Assembly: GCA_016722465.1 (NCBI GenBank)
Contig: JADKJC010000001.1
Location: forward strand, 1,612,001-1,676,000
DNA from: Chitinophagaceae bacterium
GTDB taxonomy: Bacteria > Bacteroidota > Bacteroidia > Chitinophagales > Chitinophagaceae
Reading direction: 5' to 3'
DNA: 64,000 nt
Both the position numbers and the translations under genes were made by a program. The number at the start of each line of letters is the position of its first letter. Positions within the stretch are counted from its first letter, which is position 1. The notes beneath the pieces are model-generated. The model saw only the letters and a list, made by a program, of their open reading frames with translations. It was not told the DNA's origin and made no database searches. Of this stretch, positions 46,450-55,640 are shown in pieces.

Positions 46450-49023
46450 ATGAACCATTCCGAGAATGCAGTATTTGATGAAGCCCATGTGTTGCAGGAG
46501 TTAAAACATTTTTTGCCGGCACAACAGGCATTAAAAGATTTTATTCATCATAATTCCTTACATGCTTTTCAGCACATGAAATTTTATGATGCCATTTTTA
46601 AAGCATCAAAAATATTTGGTTTCCAGGTGCATTTGGAGCTGGCGGAATACCAGGAGATGTACAGTACCGGAAGAATTAGGAAAGATGTGCTGGAGATGGT
46701 GATTGCCAATAAAAAAGGAAAGGGGGCTGTTGCTGAATGGAAAGAAAGACTGATAGCAAAAAAATATGATACCATCAATCATCCCCGTATCGGGCAACTG
46801 CGTAAGCATTGGAAAGAGGTGTATCAGTTGGATTTAGACAATACAGTGCATCCGCTGCTGTTCCGTATTTTATGTGCCTTTTTAGACCAGGGTATTGCTA
46901 TCGAAAGTTTTCCGGTAGTGAACAAGCCCTTTTTGGAGAGCATTAAAGAAATGGAACAAAACAGTTTTGTAAGTTTTTTTAAAACAAAAAAAGTACGACA
47001 ACAATTTTTATCCGCCAATTATTCTATGCCGGCATTGTTAACAACCATTGTTGGCAATGAGGAATATTTTGAGCAGTACTTGTTCGACCAGCAATTTGCC
47101 CATCATGGGTGGAGTGGTTTTGTAAGTGCGGTGGAAGATTATCCGCAAACACTGCTCGACAGGAAACAGATCACTCTCAAAGAATTACTGGAGTTTGAAC
47201 TGCTGCTGGAGCTGGATGCATTGAACCATGCGCTGGGTAACAAATGGCAGCCATTGGCCAGCCATGTTACTGCATCCCCGGTTAACTTGTTTGCAGAAGT
47301 GCCTAAAACAGAATTGGCAGAAGTAATAGAATTGTGGCAGGATGCATTTGAATGGAGTTATTATGATTCCGTGCTGAAAGGGATCAACCTCTCCGGTGAA
47401 AAAAGAAAAGCCCGGGAAAAACTGGCTACCGGGCAAAAGGATACGGATACTCAACCTTCATTGCAGGCAATCTTTTGTATTGACGAAAGGGAAGATTCCA
47501 TACGCCGGCATATAGAAGCGGTGGATAAAAAAGCGGAAACCTTTGGCGCTCCCGGATTTTTTGGTGTAGAATTTTATTTTCAGCAACAGGGCAGTAAATT
47601 TTATGATAAACTTTGCCCGGCACCGGTTACACCTAAATACCTCATTAAAGAGTACGATGCCAAATCAGCCAGGAAAGAAGAACTGATCTATACTAAATAT
47701 ACTCATGATATTTTCTCAGGTTTTTTTCTCAGCATCAGTTTTGGTTTTTGGGCATTATTAAAAAAAGTACAACTCCTGTTTCGTCCTAAAATGGGCCCGG
47801 CTATTTCCAATGCTTACGGTCATATGGATGCACACTCGGTGCTTACCATTGAAAATCAGAATTCAGCAGATACAGAGAATGGCTTGCAGATTGGTTATAC
47901 AATAGAGGAGATGACTATAAGGGCAGAGGGTTTTTTGAGGGGCATTGGTATGGTGGAGAAATTTGCTCCCATCGTTTATTTCGTTGCACACGGCAGCAGC
48001 AGTGCCAACAACCCCCACCATGGTGCACATGATTGTGGTGCCTGCAGCGGAAGGCCCGGAGCAACCAATGCAAGGGTACAGTCTTATATTTTAAATCATA
48101 AAAAAGTACGGGAGAACCTGGCTGCAAAAAGAATTGTAATTCCGGATACAACGCAGTTTATTGGCAGCATGCATGATACGGCTGCGGATGTTTGGGGTTA
48201 TTATGATGAGGGTATACTGAGTGCGGAAAATGCAGGAAGGCATCTTATCAACAAACAAAATTTTGAAACGGCATTAAACCTCAATGCCAAAGAACGCAGC
48301 AGGCGTTTTGCATCCATCAATACCAGGCAGGAATTGGAACAGGTACGTAAAGCCATTCACAGCCGGTCAGTTTCATTGTTTGAGCCAAGGCCCGAACTAG
48401 GCCATGGCACTAATACGTTGGCCATTATCGGGCGCAGGCAAACAACCAAAGGGTTGTTCCTGGACAGAAGGGCTTTTTTAAACAGCTATGATTATACAAC
48501 AGACCCGGATGGGGCCATTTTAACAGCAGTAATGCGGCCTATTGGTTTGGTTTGCGGTGGCATTAACCTGGAATATTATTTTTCACGGGTAGACAATATT
48601 AAAATGGGTGCCGGAACCAAATTGCCGCATAATGTAATGGGCCTCTTTGGTGTGGCCAATAGCAGTGATGGTGACCTGAGGCCAGGTCTGCCCTGGCAAA
48701 TGATTGAAGTGCATGACCCGGTTCGGTTGATGGTGATAGTAGAACACCAGCCTGATATTGTTTTAAAAGCCATTCAATCTTCACCGGAAGTATTTGAATG
48801 GTATAAGAATGAGTGGGTGCATATTGTTGCGCTGCATCCGGAAGAAAAACAATTTTACTATTTCAAGAATGGTGCGTTTATAAAATATGATCCCATTACC
48901 AATGCCGCCGAGATAAAAACGATTCACAACATGGAACAGTTTATTGAGGGGGCAAAGGAAATGGAGACCAATCATATTGTACATGCTACAGAGGAAAATT
49001 TACCAGTGTATTTATTAGACTAA
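46450..49023 (+). CDS. dabA: DabA, inorganic-carbon uptake subunit (DUF2309)
   Basis: The cytoplasmic zinc subunit of the DAB (DABs accumulate bicarbonate) system, 857 aa. It is proposed to hydrate CO2 vectorially, coupled to ion flow through DabB. The beta-CA-like zinc site is visible as FCIDEREDS (Cys343, Asp345) and AHGSSSANNPHHGAHDCGAC (His514, Cys529). The spacing equals that of the described Halothiobacillus protein (C351, D353, H524, C539). Further typical segments are PGFFGVEFYF and LGHGTNTLAIIGRRQTTKGLFLDRRAFLNSYD. The ATG at 46450 (MNHSENAVFDE) is chosen; the longer frame from 46381 would overlap the carbonic anhydrase gene. Confidence 0.94.
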   Translation: MNHSENAVFDEAHVLQELKHFLPAQQALKDFIHHNSLHAFQHMKFYDAIFKASKIFGFQVHLELAEYQEMYSTGRIRKDVLEMVIANKKGKGAVAEWKERLIAKKYDTINHPRIGQLRKHWKEVYQLDLDNTVHPLLFRILCAFLDQGIAIESFPVVNKPFLESIKEMEQNSFVSFFKTKKVRQQFLSANYSMPALLTTIVGNEEYFEQYLFDQQFAHHGWSGFVSAVEDYPQTLLDRKQITLKELLEFELLLELDALNHALGNKWQPLASHVTASPVNLFAEVPKTELAEVIELWQDAFEWSYYDSVLKGINLSGEKRKAREKLATGQKDTDTQPSLQAIFCIDEREDSIRRHIEAVDKKAETFGAPGFFGVEFYFQQQGSKFYDKLCPAPVTPKYLIKEYDAKSARKEELIYTKYTHDIFSGFFLSISFGFWALLKKVQLLFRPKMGPAISNAYGHMDAHSVLTIENQNSADTENGLQIGYTIEEMTIRAEGFLRGIGMVEKFAPIVYFVAHGSSSANNPHHGAHDCGACSGRPGATNARVQSYILNHKKVRENLAAKRIVIPDTTQFIGSMHDTAADVWGYYDEGILSAENAGRHLINKQNFETALNLNAKERSRRFASINTRQELEQVRKAIHSRSVSLFEPRPELGHGTNTLAIIGRRQTTKGLFLDRRAFLNSYDYTTDPDGAILTAVMRPIGLVCGGINLEYYFSRVDNIKMGAGTKLPHNVMGLFGVANSSDGDLRPGLPWQMIEVHDPVRLMVIVEHQPDIVLKAIQSSPEVFEWYKNEWVHIVALHPEEKQFYYFKNGAFIKYDPITNAAEIKTIHNMEQFIEGAKEMETNHIVHATEENLPVYLLD

Positions 49024-49060
49024 TCTTTTTTTTAAAACAGTTTCTGCTAATTAAACAACA

Positions 49061-50915
49061 ATGGATCAACTGCTGATTTTATTCATCGCTATACCGCTGC
49101 TTGCTTTTTTTGCTACACTATTATGGCAAAATAAAAGTGAAAAAGCCATCGGCCGCATTGTCCGTTTTGCAAAAGTGTTCAACATATTGATCGCTGTATC
49201 ATTTTTTATCTGGTGGATGATTGAGGGATTTGAACCGGTTAACTATAAACTGGCCACACTTTACCAAACCGAACATTTCGTTTTTGCCATTCACCTGTAT
49301 TACGATGAGGTAACGGCACTCTTCAGTATTGTTGGGTCTTTGTTATTTTTCTTAGTGGCTACTTTCAGTAAATATTATATGCACCGCGACCAGGGCTACA
49401 AGCGGTTTTTCAATACCATCCTGTTATTTGCAACTGCTTACAATTTCATCATCCTGGCAGGAAATTTTGAAACCTTGTTTATTGGATGGGAAATAAAAGG
49501 AATCTGTTCATTTATACTGATCTCCTTTTACCGCAACCGTTATCTGCCGGTAAAAAATGCTTTTAAAGCAGTTTCCTACTATCGCATAAGTGATGTGGCA
49601 TTGATGCTTGCTATGTGGATGATGCACCATCTTACACACAAGAATATCACCTTTTATCAACTGGGTGAGGCAAAGGAAATGGCCATGGCATCGGGGCAAA
49701 CAGGAATGGCGGTATTTATTGTTTGCATGATCATACTGCCGGCTGCCATTAAATCTGCACAGTTTCCCTTCACTACCTGGCTACCCAGGGCAATGGAAGG
49801 GCCTACTGCATCTTCAGCTATTTTTTATGGTTCGCTGAGTGTGCATATCGGTATTTTTTATTGCTGCGTACGCATCCATTTTGGGAAGATATGGCGTGGG
49901 CAAAAATTACCATCATTGTTTTTGGTGCATTAACAGCCATTGTTGCCACCATGATCGCAAGGGTACAACCAACCGTTAAAACACAAATTGCCTATTCTTC
50001 TGCGGCACAAATAGGGTTGATGTTTATTGAAGTGGCAATAGGATGGCATTGGCTGGTACTCCTTCACTTTGCCGGTAACGCTTTTTTAAGAACCTATCAA
50101 TTACTGGTTTCGCCTTCGGTATTAAACTACCTGGTGCATCATCAATATTTTCATTACATCCGTCCAACGCAAAAGGCAGTTTCTAAACTAAAAGCTTCTT
50201 TTTATATGCTGAGTATAAAAGAATGGAATTTGGACGGCATCATGTTTACTTATTTGTGGAGCCCTTTTAAATGGATTGGAAGACAAGTACAATTTTTACA
50301 ATCCGGCATCTTAGTCATTATTATTACCATTGCAGGACTTGTACTTTTAATTATTGGCTATACCAACCAGGAACTAATCCCATCTCTGGGCGGTGCTTCT
50401 CCGGTTGTTTTAATGAGCATTGCGCTGGCGGTGATACTTTTTGCTTTTACTTACAGGAAGTCGGCATTAAAGGCATGGATCTATTTGCTGACAGCGCATT
50501 TGTTCATCATGGCTGCGGTGCTGGTGAACGCAACATATATCAACCTGGTTGAAATTATCTTTTATGCAAGTGGTGTATTACTGGCTTTTTATTAGGCTAT
50601 TATTGCCTGCGAAAAATAAAAGCCATCGACAACGATATTTCCCTCAACCAGTTTCATGGTTATGTATATGAACAGGAAACAACTGGTTTTTTATTTTTGT
50701 TATCTGCCATGGGCATGCTGGGTTTCCCATTAACAGCTGCTTTTGTTGGTATTGATGTACTGTTTACTTATGTTCACCACGACCAGACAGTGCTGATTAC
50801 CTTGATGGCAGTCTGTTTTATATTTATTGAGCTTTCCGCATTCCGTATCCTGCTGCGTATCTTTTTAGGGCCGCATAAAAAATTAGATCACCCGGTGGCA
50901 TTCAGGAGTTCATAA
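49061..50915 (+). CDS. dabB: DabB, membrane subunit of the inorganic-carbon pump (NuoL-like), two frameshifts
   Basis: The proton/sodium-channel subunit that couples ion flow to DabA, of the NuoL/MrpA type. Helices and the channel motifs are visible: LFIGWEIKGICSFILISFYRNR (conserved Glu), AIKSAQFPFTTWLPRAMEGPTASSAIFYGSLSVH (conserved Lys and Pro), and KTQIAYSSAAQIGLMFIE. One base is missing in the T run 49854-49859 (restoring GIFLLLRTHPFWED) and one in 50586-50590 (restoring AFLLGYYCLRKIKAIDND). Repaired length is about 618 aa. It is 37 bp after dabA and ends before a strong bidirectional terminator. Its order SulP, carbonic anhydrase, dabA, dabB matches a complete bicarbonate-accumulation unit. 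Confidence 0.9.
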
Positions 50916-50928
50916 AAGATTCTGTAAT

Positions 50929-50962
50929 AAAAAAGGGGGTTCAGATATGAGCCCCCTTTTTT
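50929..50962. terminator. Bidirectional terminator between dabB and fabG
   Basis: An 11-bp stem of six A and five G (50929-50939) with five C and six T (50952-50962), 12-nt loop. Runs of T exist on both strands, so it serves both converging genes. Confidence 0.88.
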
Positions 50963-50979
50963 ATAATACGCTTTGTAAT

Positions 50980-51735
50980 TTATATATTCAAACCGCCACA
51001 GGCACTGATTACCTGGCCGGTAACATAACTGCTAAGATCTGATGATAAGAACAGCGTAACATTGGCGATATCTTCTGGTGTAGCAAACCGCCCTAATGGA
51101 ATACCTGCTTTGTATTTATCAGCGGCTGCGCCATCCTGTAAATAACTCGTCATATCTGTTTCTACAAAACCGGGAGCGATTGCATTGCAGCGGATATTGC
51201 GGCTGCCCAGCTCTTTGGCCACACTTTTTGTAAAACCGATCACACCTGCTTTGCTGGCAGCATAACTGCTCTGGCCGGCATTGCCCATTTCTCCGATCAC
51301 ACTGCTCATATTGATGATACTGCCACTCTTTGCTTTCATCATGGGTTTGATCACCTGCTTGGTCATGTTGAATACGCTGCCCAGGTTTACCTGTATTACT
51401 TCATTCCATTGCTCAGGCGTCATGCGGAGCAGTAAGTTATCTTTTGAAATACCTGCATTGTTTACACAGATATCTATTTGCCCAAATTCCTTCAGTACAT
51501 CATTTACAAAACTTTCGCAGGCTGCATAATCACCGGCATTACTTTTATAACTTACGGCACGAATGCCGTATCCATTCAGTTTTTCTTCCAGCGCTTTTGC
51601 TTTTTCCGCACTGCTGTCGCTTACATAAGTAAAAGCAATATTGGCTCCCTGTTCTGCTAATTTAATAGCCACAGCTTCGCCAATACCACGGGCTGCACCG
51701 GTTACAATAGCTGTTTTTCCTTCAAGTAATTTCAT
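50980..51735 (-). CDS. fabG: 3-oxoacyl-[ACP] reductase FabG
   Basis: The NADPH-dependent ketoacyl-ACP reductase of fatty acid synthesis (251 aa). The nucleotide motif is TGAARGIG (residues 12-19) and NNAG follows. The catalytic Ser-Tyr-Lys is in IINMSSVIGEMGNAGQSSYAASKAG (SxxxxxxxxxxxxYxxxK), and the C-terminal region reads PGFVETDMTSYL and FLSSDLSSYVTGQVI. A -7-like TAGCTTTG lies about 40 bp upstream of the ATG. Other SDR enzymes are close in sequence, but the closing segment favours FabG. Confidence 0.9.
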   Translation of the reverse strand: MKLLEGKTAIVTGAARGIGEAVAIKLAEQGANIAFTYVSDSSAEKAKALEEKLNGYGIRAVSYKSNAGDYAACESFVNDVLKEFGQIDICVNNAGISKDNLLLRMTPEQWNEVIQVNLGSVFNMTKQVIKPMMKAKSGSIINMSSVIGEMGNAGQSSYAASKAGVIGFTKSVAKELGSRNIRCNAIAPGFVETDMTSYLQDGAAADKYKAGIPLGRFATPEDIANVTLFLSSDLSSYVTGQVISACGGLNI

Positions 51736-51791
51736 GTTCTGTTGATTGTAAGTTTTGTAAATGATTTTCTGCTGGCAAAGCTATCTGCTTT

Positions 51792-53324
51792 TCAGGCTTG
51801 TGTAAAATTTAATTCAGGTATTTTTACTGATAACACTTCTTCCAGGATCGTTCTTTCATTACTTAGCCTCGGCACCTTATGTTGTCCCCCAAGCTTTCCT
51901 TTGCTTCTCAGCCATTCATTAAAAGTTCCTTTGGGCAATGAATGCATAATGGGCAACCGCAGGGCGATGTCTTTATGCCGTTTTGCTTCGTAATCGCTGT
52001 TGATTTCTTTTAGAGCAATGTCTAATTCATAAATGAATGCAGTGATATTGTCCGGTTCTTTTTCAAATTCAACCAGCCATTCGTGTGTGCCGTTATTGTG
52101 TTCGCTGAAATATACCGGCGCTGCGGTATAGTCATTTACGATAGCATTTGTTTTTTCTGATGCGATGGTGATGGCTTTGTCGGCATTGTCAACAATCACC
52201 TCTTCACCAAAGGCATTCATATAATGCTTTAGTCTGCCGCTTACTTTTATTTTGTAAGGATTGAGGGAGATGAACTGGATGGTATCACCAATGAGGTAGC
52301 GCCAGAGGCCGCCGGTAGTACTGATAACAGGGGCATAATTCTGACCCACTTTTACTTCATTCAGCCCGATTGTTTGCGGTGATGGTTTCCCATATTCCTC
52401 CACAGGCATGAATTCATAAAAAATACCATGCTCGGTAAACAGCAGCATGCCGTCATCGTCGGGGCAAATTTGCCCGGCAATAAAACCTTCACTGGCATTG
52501 TATATTTCAATATAGTTAATGGGGCCGCCAATGATCTTTTCAAACTGTTCCCTGTACGGTACAAATGACACCCCCCCATTGATATACAACTCCAGGTTGG
52601 GCCATACTTCCTTGATGGTTTTCTTTTGTTTTATTTCCAGGATGCGTTTCATCAGCAACAGGGTCCAGGTAGGTACCCCGGCAATGGAGGTAACATTTTC
52701 TTCCGCCGTTATCTGCGCCAGCTTTTCTATTTTGTTTTCCCATTCGTCCAGCAGGGCAATACTCAACTCCGGTGTACGCAACCATTGCCCCCAAAAAGGA
52801 GAGTTTTGCATCAGTACGGCACTCAGGTCACCATAGTGGATCTCATCATTAATGGTACTGATCTGGTGGGATCCGCCTACCACCAGCCCCTTGCCTGTAA
52901 GCACATCGCTGGAAGGAAAATTTTTATAATAATTGGACAGTATATCCTTCATTCCCTGGAAATGATTATCCTGCAGGCTTTCATCGCTGATGGGGATGAA
53001 CTTGCTTTTATCGCTGGTAGTGCCGGATGATTTGGCAAACCAGTAAATGGGTTCATTCCATAAAATATTATGCTCTCCATTCATCATCCTTTCTATATAC
53101 GGCTTCAGGTCATCGTATTCATGAATGGGAATGGTTTTTTTTAATGCCTTTAGGTTAAACAGTTTGGAGAAACCATATTTTTTTCCAAACTCTGTATATT
53201 GTGCGGAGGTAACTAAATGCTGCAATACCTCCCGCTGTGCTGCTACCGGGTGGTTGCTCCAGTTATGAATGCGCCATAAACGCATCCTGGCAATTATGGA
53301 TATGGCGGGGGATAGCAGTTTCAT
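51792..53324 (-). CDS. GH3 auxin-responsive-promoter-like acyl-adenylate protein
   Basis: A 510-aa adenylate-forming protein of the plant GH3 / JAR1 fold. The ATP-binding motif is YWFAKSSGTTSDKSKFIPIS (about 95-114, SSGTTSxxSK), YINGGVSFVPYREQFE is the second motif and YNASEGFIAGQ the third, with YLIGDTIQFIS and SGRLKHYMNAFGEEV toward the C-terminal lid. Bacterial members are common in Bacteroidota with unknown substrate; those in plants conjugate amino acids to acyl groups. It is upstream of fabG by 56 bp on the same strand, which may suggest a lipid-linked role but is weak. Confidence 0.87.
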   Translation of the reverse strand: MKLLSPAISIIARMRLWRIHNWSNHPVAAQREVLQHLVTSAQYTEFGKKYGFSKLFNLKALKKTIPIHEYDDLKPYIERMMNGEHNILWNEPIYWFAKSSGTTSDKSKFIPISDESLQDNHFQGMKDILSNYYKNFPSSDVLTGKGLVVGGSHQISTINDEIHYGDLSAVLMQNSPFWGQWLRTPELSIALLDEWENKIEKLAQITAEENVTSIAGVPTWTLLLMKRILEIKQKKTIKEVWPNLELYINGGVSFVPYREQFEKIIGGPINYIEIYNASEGFIAGQICPDDDGMLLFTEHGIFYEFMPVEEYGKPSPQTIGLNEVKVGQNYAPVISTTGGLWRYLIGDTIQFISLNPYKIKVSGRLKHYMNAFGEEVIVDNADKAITIASEKTNAIVNDYTAAPVYFSEHNNGTHEWLVEFEKEPDNITAFIYELDIALKEINSDYEAKRHKDIALRLPIMHSLPKGTFNEWLRSKGKLGGQHKVPRLSNERTILEEVLSVKIPELNFTQA

Positions 53325-53384
53325 CAGTATTCAGCAAAATACGTAATTGAAATGGAAAGATGAAATGATTTAGCACATCCCGGT

Positions 53385-54455
53385 TTACTGGCTGTTGATT
53401 TTATTCAGTTCATTTTCAATAAGCTGGAGATCGGCTTGCGATAATATTGCCGAACGATTGTAAATATCATCCAACAGTTGAATAAAAGGGTGATTGTTCT
53501 GGCTGGCTCCAAATGAATAAAGAGATTCCTTTAATTCGTTGGTAAATTTTTCATATTCTTCTTCTGCTGGTGTGTCTGAAACATTTCGGTAACCGAAACC
53601 AGCAGTATCGATTTGAATTCTTTCCTCCTCCACTTTTTCTAAAGTGGATAATGCACTCTTTACCGCATACAACAGTTTATCGATATTGATTCCTGGTTCC
53701 TTTGCTTCATCATGTAAGTAGTCCTTTCTTCTCAATTCAAAATTCCTTCCCAGGTATAATCTTCTTACCTGCTCATTGGCGGCCAGTTCTTCTGCTGTAC
53801 CATGTTCAAATATTTTTCCATCAATGAGTAAATAAGCCCTGTCGCAGATAGAAAGGGTTTCATTTACATTATGATCTGTAATAAGGATACCGATGTTTTT
53901 AAACTTCAGTTTTGCAACAATGGCCTGTATGTCTTCTACCGCAATAGGGTCAACCCCGGCAAAGGGTTCATCCAGTAATACAAACTTAGGATCCACGGCC
54001 AGTGCCCTGGCAATTTCGGTTCTTCTTCTTTCGCCGCCACTCAGGGTATCGCCATTGTTTTTTCTTACCTGCTGCAAACGGAATTCATCCAGCAGTACTT
54101 CCAGTTTTTCTTTCTGTTCTTTTTTGCTGAGTTTGGTCATCTCCAGCACGGCCGAAATATTATCTTCCACACTCAGCTTACGGAATACACTGGCTTCCTG
54201 TGGTAAATAACCGATCCCCATCTGTGCCCTTTTGTACATGGGCAGTTTGGTAATATTGATGTCATTTAAAAACACTTCTCCCGAATCTGGCTTTACCAAA
54301 CCCACTACCTGGTAAAAAGAAGTGGTTTTGCCGGCGCCATTAGGCCCCAGCAGGCCCACAATCTCCCCCTGTTTTACGTTAAAGGAAACATTGTTTACCA
54401 CAGTGCGGCTGCCGTAAATTTTTACGAGATTCTTTGTTTGTATAACTAAATCCAA
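53385..54455 (-). CDS. lptB: LPS export ABC transporter ATPase LptB with long C-terminal extension
   Basis: The cytoplasmic ATPase that powers LPS extraction by LptFG. The LptB signature is strong: [15 protein letters not shown], Walker [52 protein letters not shown], signature [15 protein letters not shown], Walker [14 protein letters not shown], and [13 protein letters not shown], where most LptB proteins end. Here about 110 further residues follow ([20 protein letters not shown] to the C-terminus), rich in Glu and helical. The start is uncertain. The frame's first ATG (54491) adds 12 residues that lie over a TATTTTTG -7-like element (54473-54480); I prefer the TTG at 54455 ([12 protein letters not shown]). 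Confidence 0.88.
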   Translation of the reverse strand: MDLVIQTKNLVKIYGSRTVVNNVSFNVKQGEIVGLLGPNGAGKTTSFYQVVGLVKPDSGEVFLNDINITKLPMYKRAQMGIGYLPQEASVFRKLSVEDNISAVLEMTKLSKKEQKEKLEVLLDEFRLQQVRKNNGDTLSGGERRRTEIARALAVDPKFVLLDEPFAGVDPIAVEDIQAIVAKLKFKNIGILITDHNVNETLSICDRAYLLIDGKIFEHGTAEELAANEQVRRLYLGRNFELRRKDYLHDEAKEPGINIDKLLYAVKSALSTLEKVEEERIQIDTAGFGYRNVSDTPAEEEYEKFTNELKESLYSFGASQNNHPFIQLLDDIYNRSAILSQADLQLIENELNKINSQ

Positions 54456-54527
54456 TTCGGTAACGTTTGCAACAAAAATACAGGAAAGCATTTACAACAC
54501 CATCGGGCCATAATGTTTAACATCTGT

Positions 54528-54557
54528 TTGTGCTTTATGCTTAGTTAAGTAAGTTTG
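54528..54557 (+). promoter_or_regulatory. Promoter of metF
   Basis: TTG (54528-54530) and TAAGTTTG (54550-54557, full TAnnTTTG match) are 19 bp apart, the consensus spacing. The ATG follows 19 bp later. Confidence 0.7.
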
Positions 54558-54576
54558 CAGATATTTTAAAACAACG

Positions 54577-55530
54577 ATGAAAGTAACCGACCACATTGCA
54601 CAGTCAAAAGACACCCTGGTATCATTTGAGATTTTACCACCCTTAAAAGGTAAAACTATCAATACTATTTACAACCACCTCGATCCGTTGATGGAATTCA
54701 AGCCTTCTTTCATCAATGTTACCTACCACCGAAGTGAAACCATGTTCAAGAAAAAGACGGACGGTACTTTTGAAAAGGTAGAAGTGCGTAAAAGGCCGGG
54801 TACCGTAGCCATTTGTGCGGCCATCAAAAATCATTACAATGTAGATACCGTTCCGCACCTGATCTGCGGCGGCTTTAGTAAAAGAGATACAGAGGATGCC
54901 CTGATTGATCTTAGCTTTTTGGGTATCGACAATGTGCTGGCATTAAGAGGTGATGCTGCCAAGAACGAAGCAGGTTTTGAACCAGAGCCCAACGGCCACG
55001 CTTATAGTGTTGACCTGATAAAACAGGTGGTGAATATGAAAAACGGTATTTACCTGGAAGAAGATATCAAGAACGGGGGTAAAGCTGATTTTTGCATTGG
55101 CACCGCTGGCTATCCCGAAAAACATTTTGAAGCCCCCAATTTAGAGACCGACCTGTTGCGGTTGAAAGAAAAAGTGGATGCCGGTGCAGATTATATCATG
55201 ACACAGATGTTTTTCAACAACCAAAAGTTTTTTGAATTTGTAGCTGCCTGCAAATCGATGGGTATTGATGTGCCCATCATCCCGGGATTAAAACCACTCA
55301 CCAGCAAAAAGCAGTTGAGTGTGTTACCCAAAATTTTTCATGTAGATATTCCAACCGAACTCTCCAATGATGTAATGAAGGCAAAGACGGATGAAGAGGT
55401 AGAAAAAATAGGAACCGAATGGCTGATTCATCAGTCGAAAGAGCTAAAAGAATTTGGTGTGCCGGTGCTGCATTATTATACGCTTGGCAAGCCGAAAGTA
55501 ATTTATGATGCGGTGAAGGAGGTGATGTAA
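54577..55530 (+). CDS. metF: Methylenetetrahydrofolate reductase
   Basis: Reduces 5,10-methylene-THF to 5-methyl-THF with FAD, for methionine synthesis (317 aa). Family motifs are VSFEILPPLKGKTINTIYNHLDPL (the conserved Glu acid residue), FINVTYHR, PHLICGGFSKRDTEDALIDLSFLGIDNVLALRGD (FAD contact), TAGYPEKHFEAPN, GADYIMTQMFFNN and IPGLKPLTS. The His-rich start variant of E. coli is replaced by the longer Bacteroidota form. It has its own promoter and a strong terminator, so it is a monocistron. Confidence 0.95.
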   Translation: MKVTDHIAQSKDTLVSFEILPPLKGKTINTIYNHLDPLMEFKPSFINVTYHRSETMFKKKTDGTFEKVEVRKRPGTVAICAAIKNHYNVDTVPHLICGGFSKRDTEDALIDLSFLGIDNVLALRGDAAKNEAGFEPEPNGHAYSVDLIKQVVNMKNGIYLEEDIKNGGKADFCIGTAGYPEKHFEAPNLETDLLRLKEKVDAGADYIMTQMFFNNQKFFEFVAACKSMGIDVPIIPGLKPLTSKKQLSVLPKIFHVDIPTELSNDVMKAKTDEEVEKIGTEWLIHQSKELKEFGVPVLHYYTLGKPKVIYDAVKEVM

Positions 55531-55593
55531 TCGTGAATGGTCAATTGTGAATCGTCAATAGCAGGTTCACCTCACAAATATTTATCTGTTTAT

Positions 55594-55626
55594 AAAAAGG
55601 GGCTTCAATTTTTGAAGCCCCTTTTT
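55594..55626. terminator. Bidirectional terminator between metF and the PpiC-like gene
   Basis: A 15-bp perfect stem (55594-55608 with 55612-55626), 3-nt loop, with A and T tracts on the two outer sides. It serves metF on the plus strand and the PpiC gene on the minus strand. Confidence 0.9.
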
Positions 55627-55640
55627 ATATCTATACTTTT

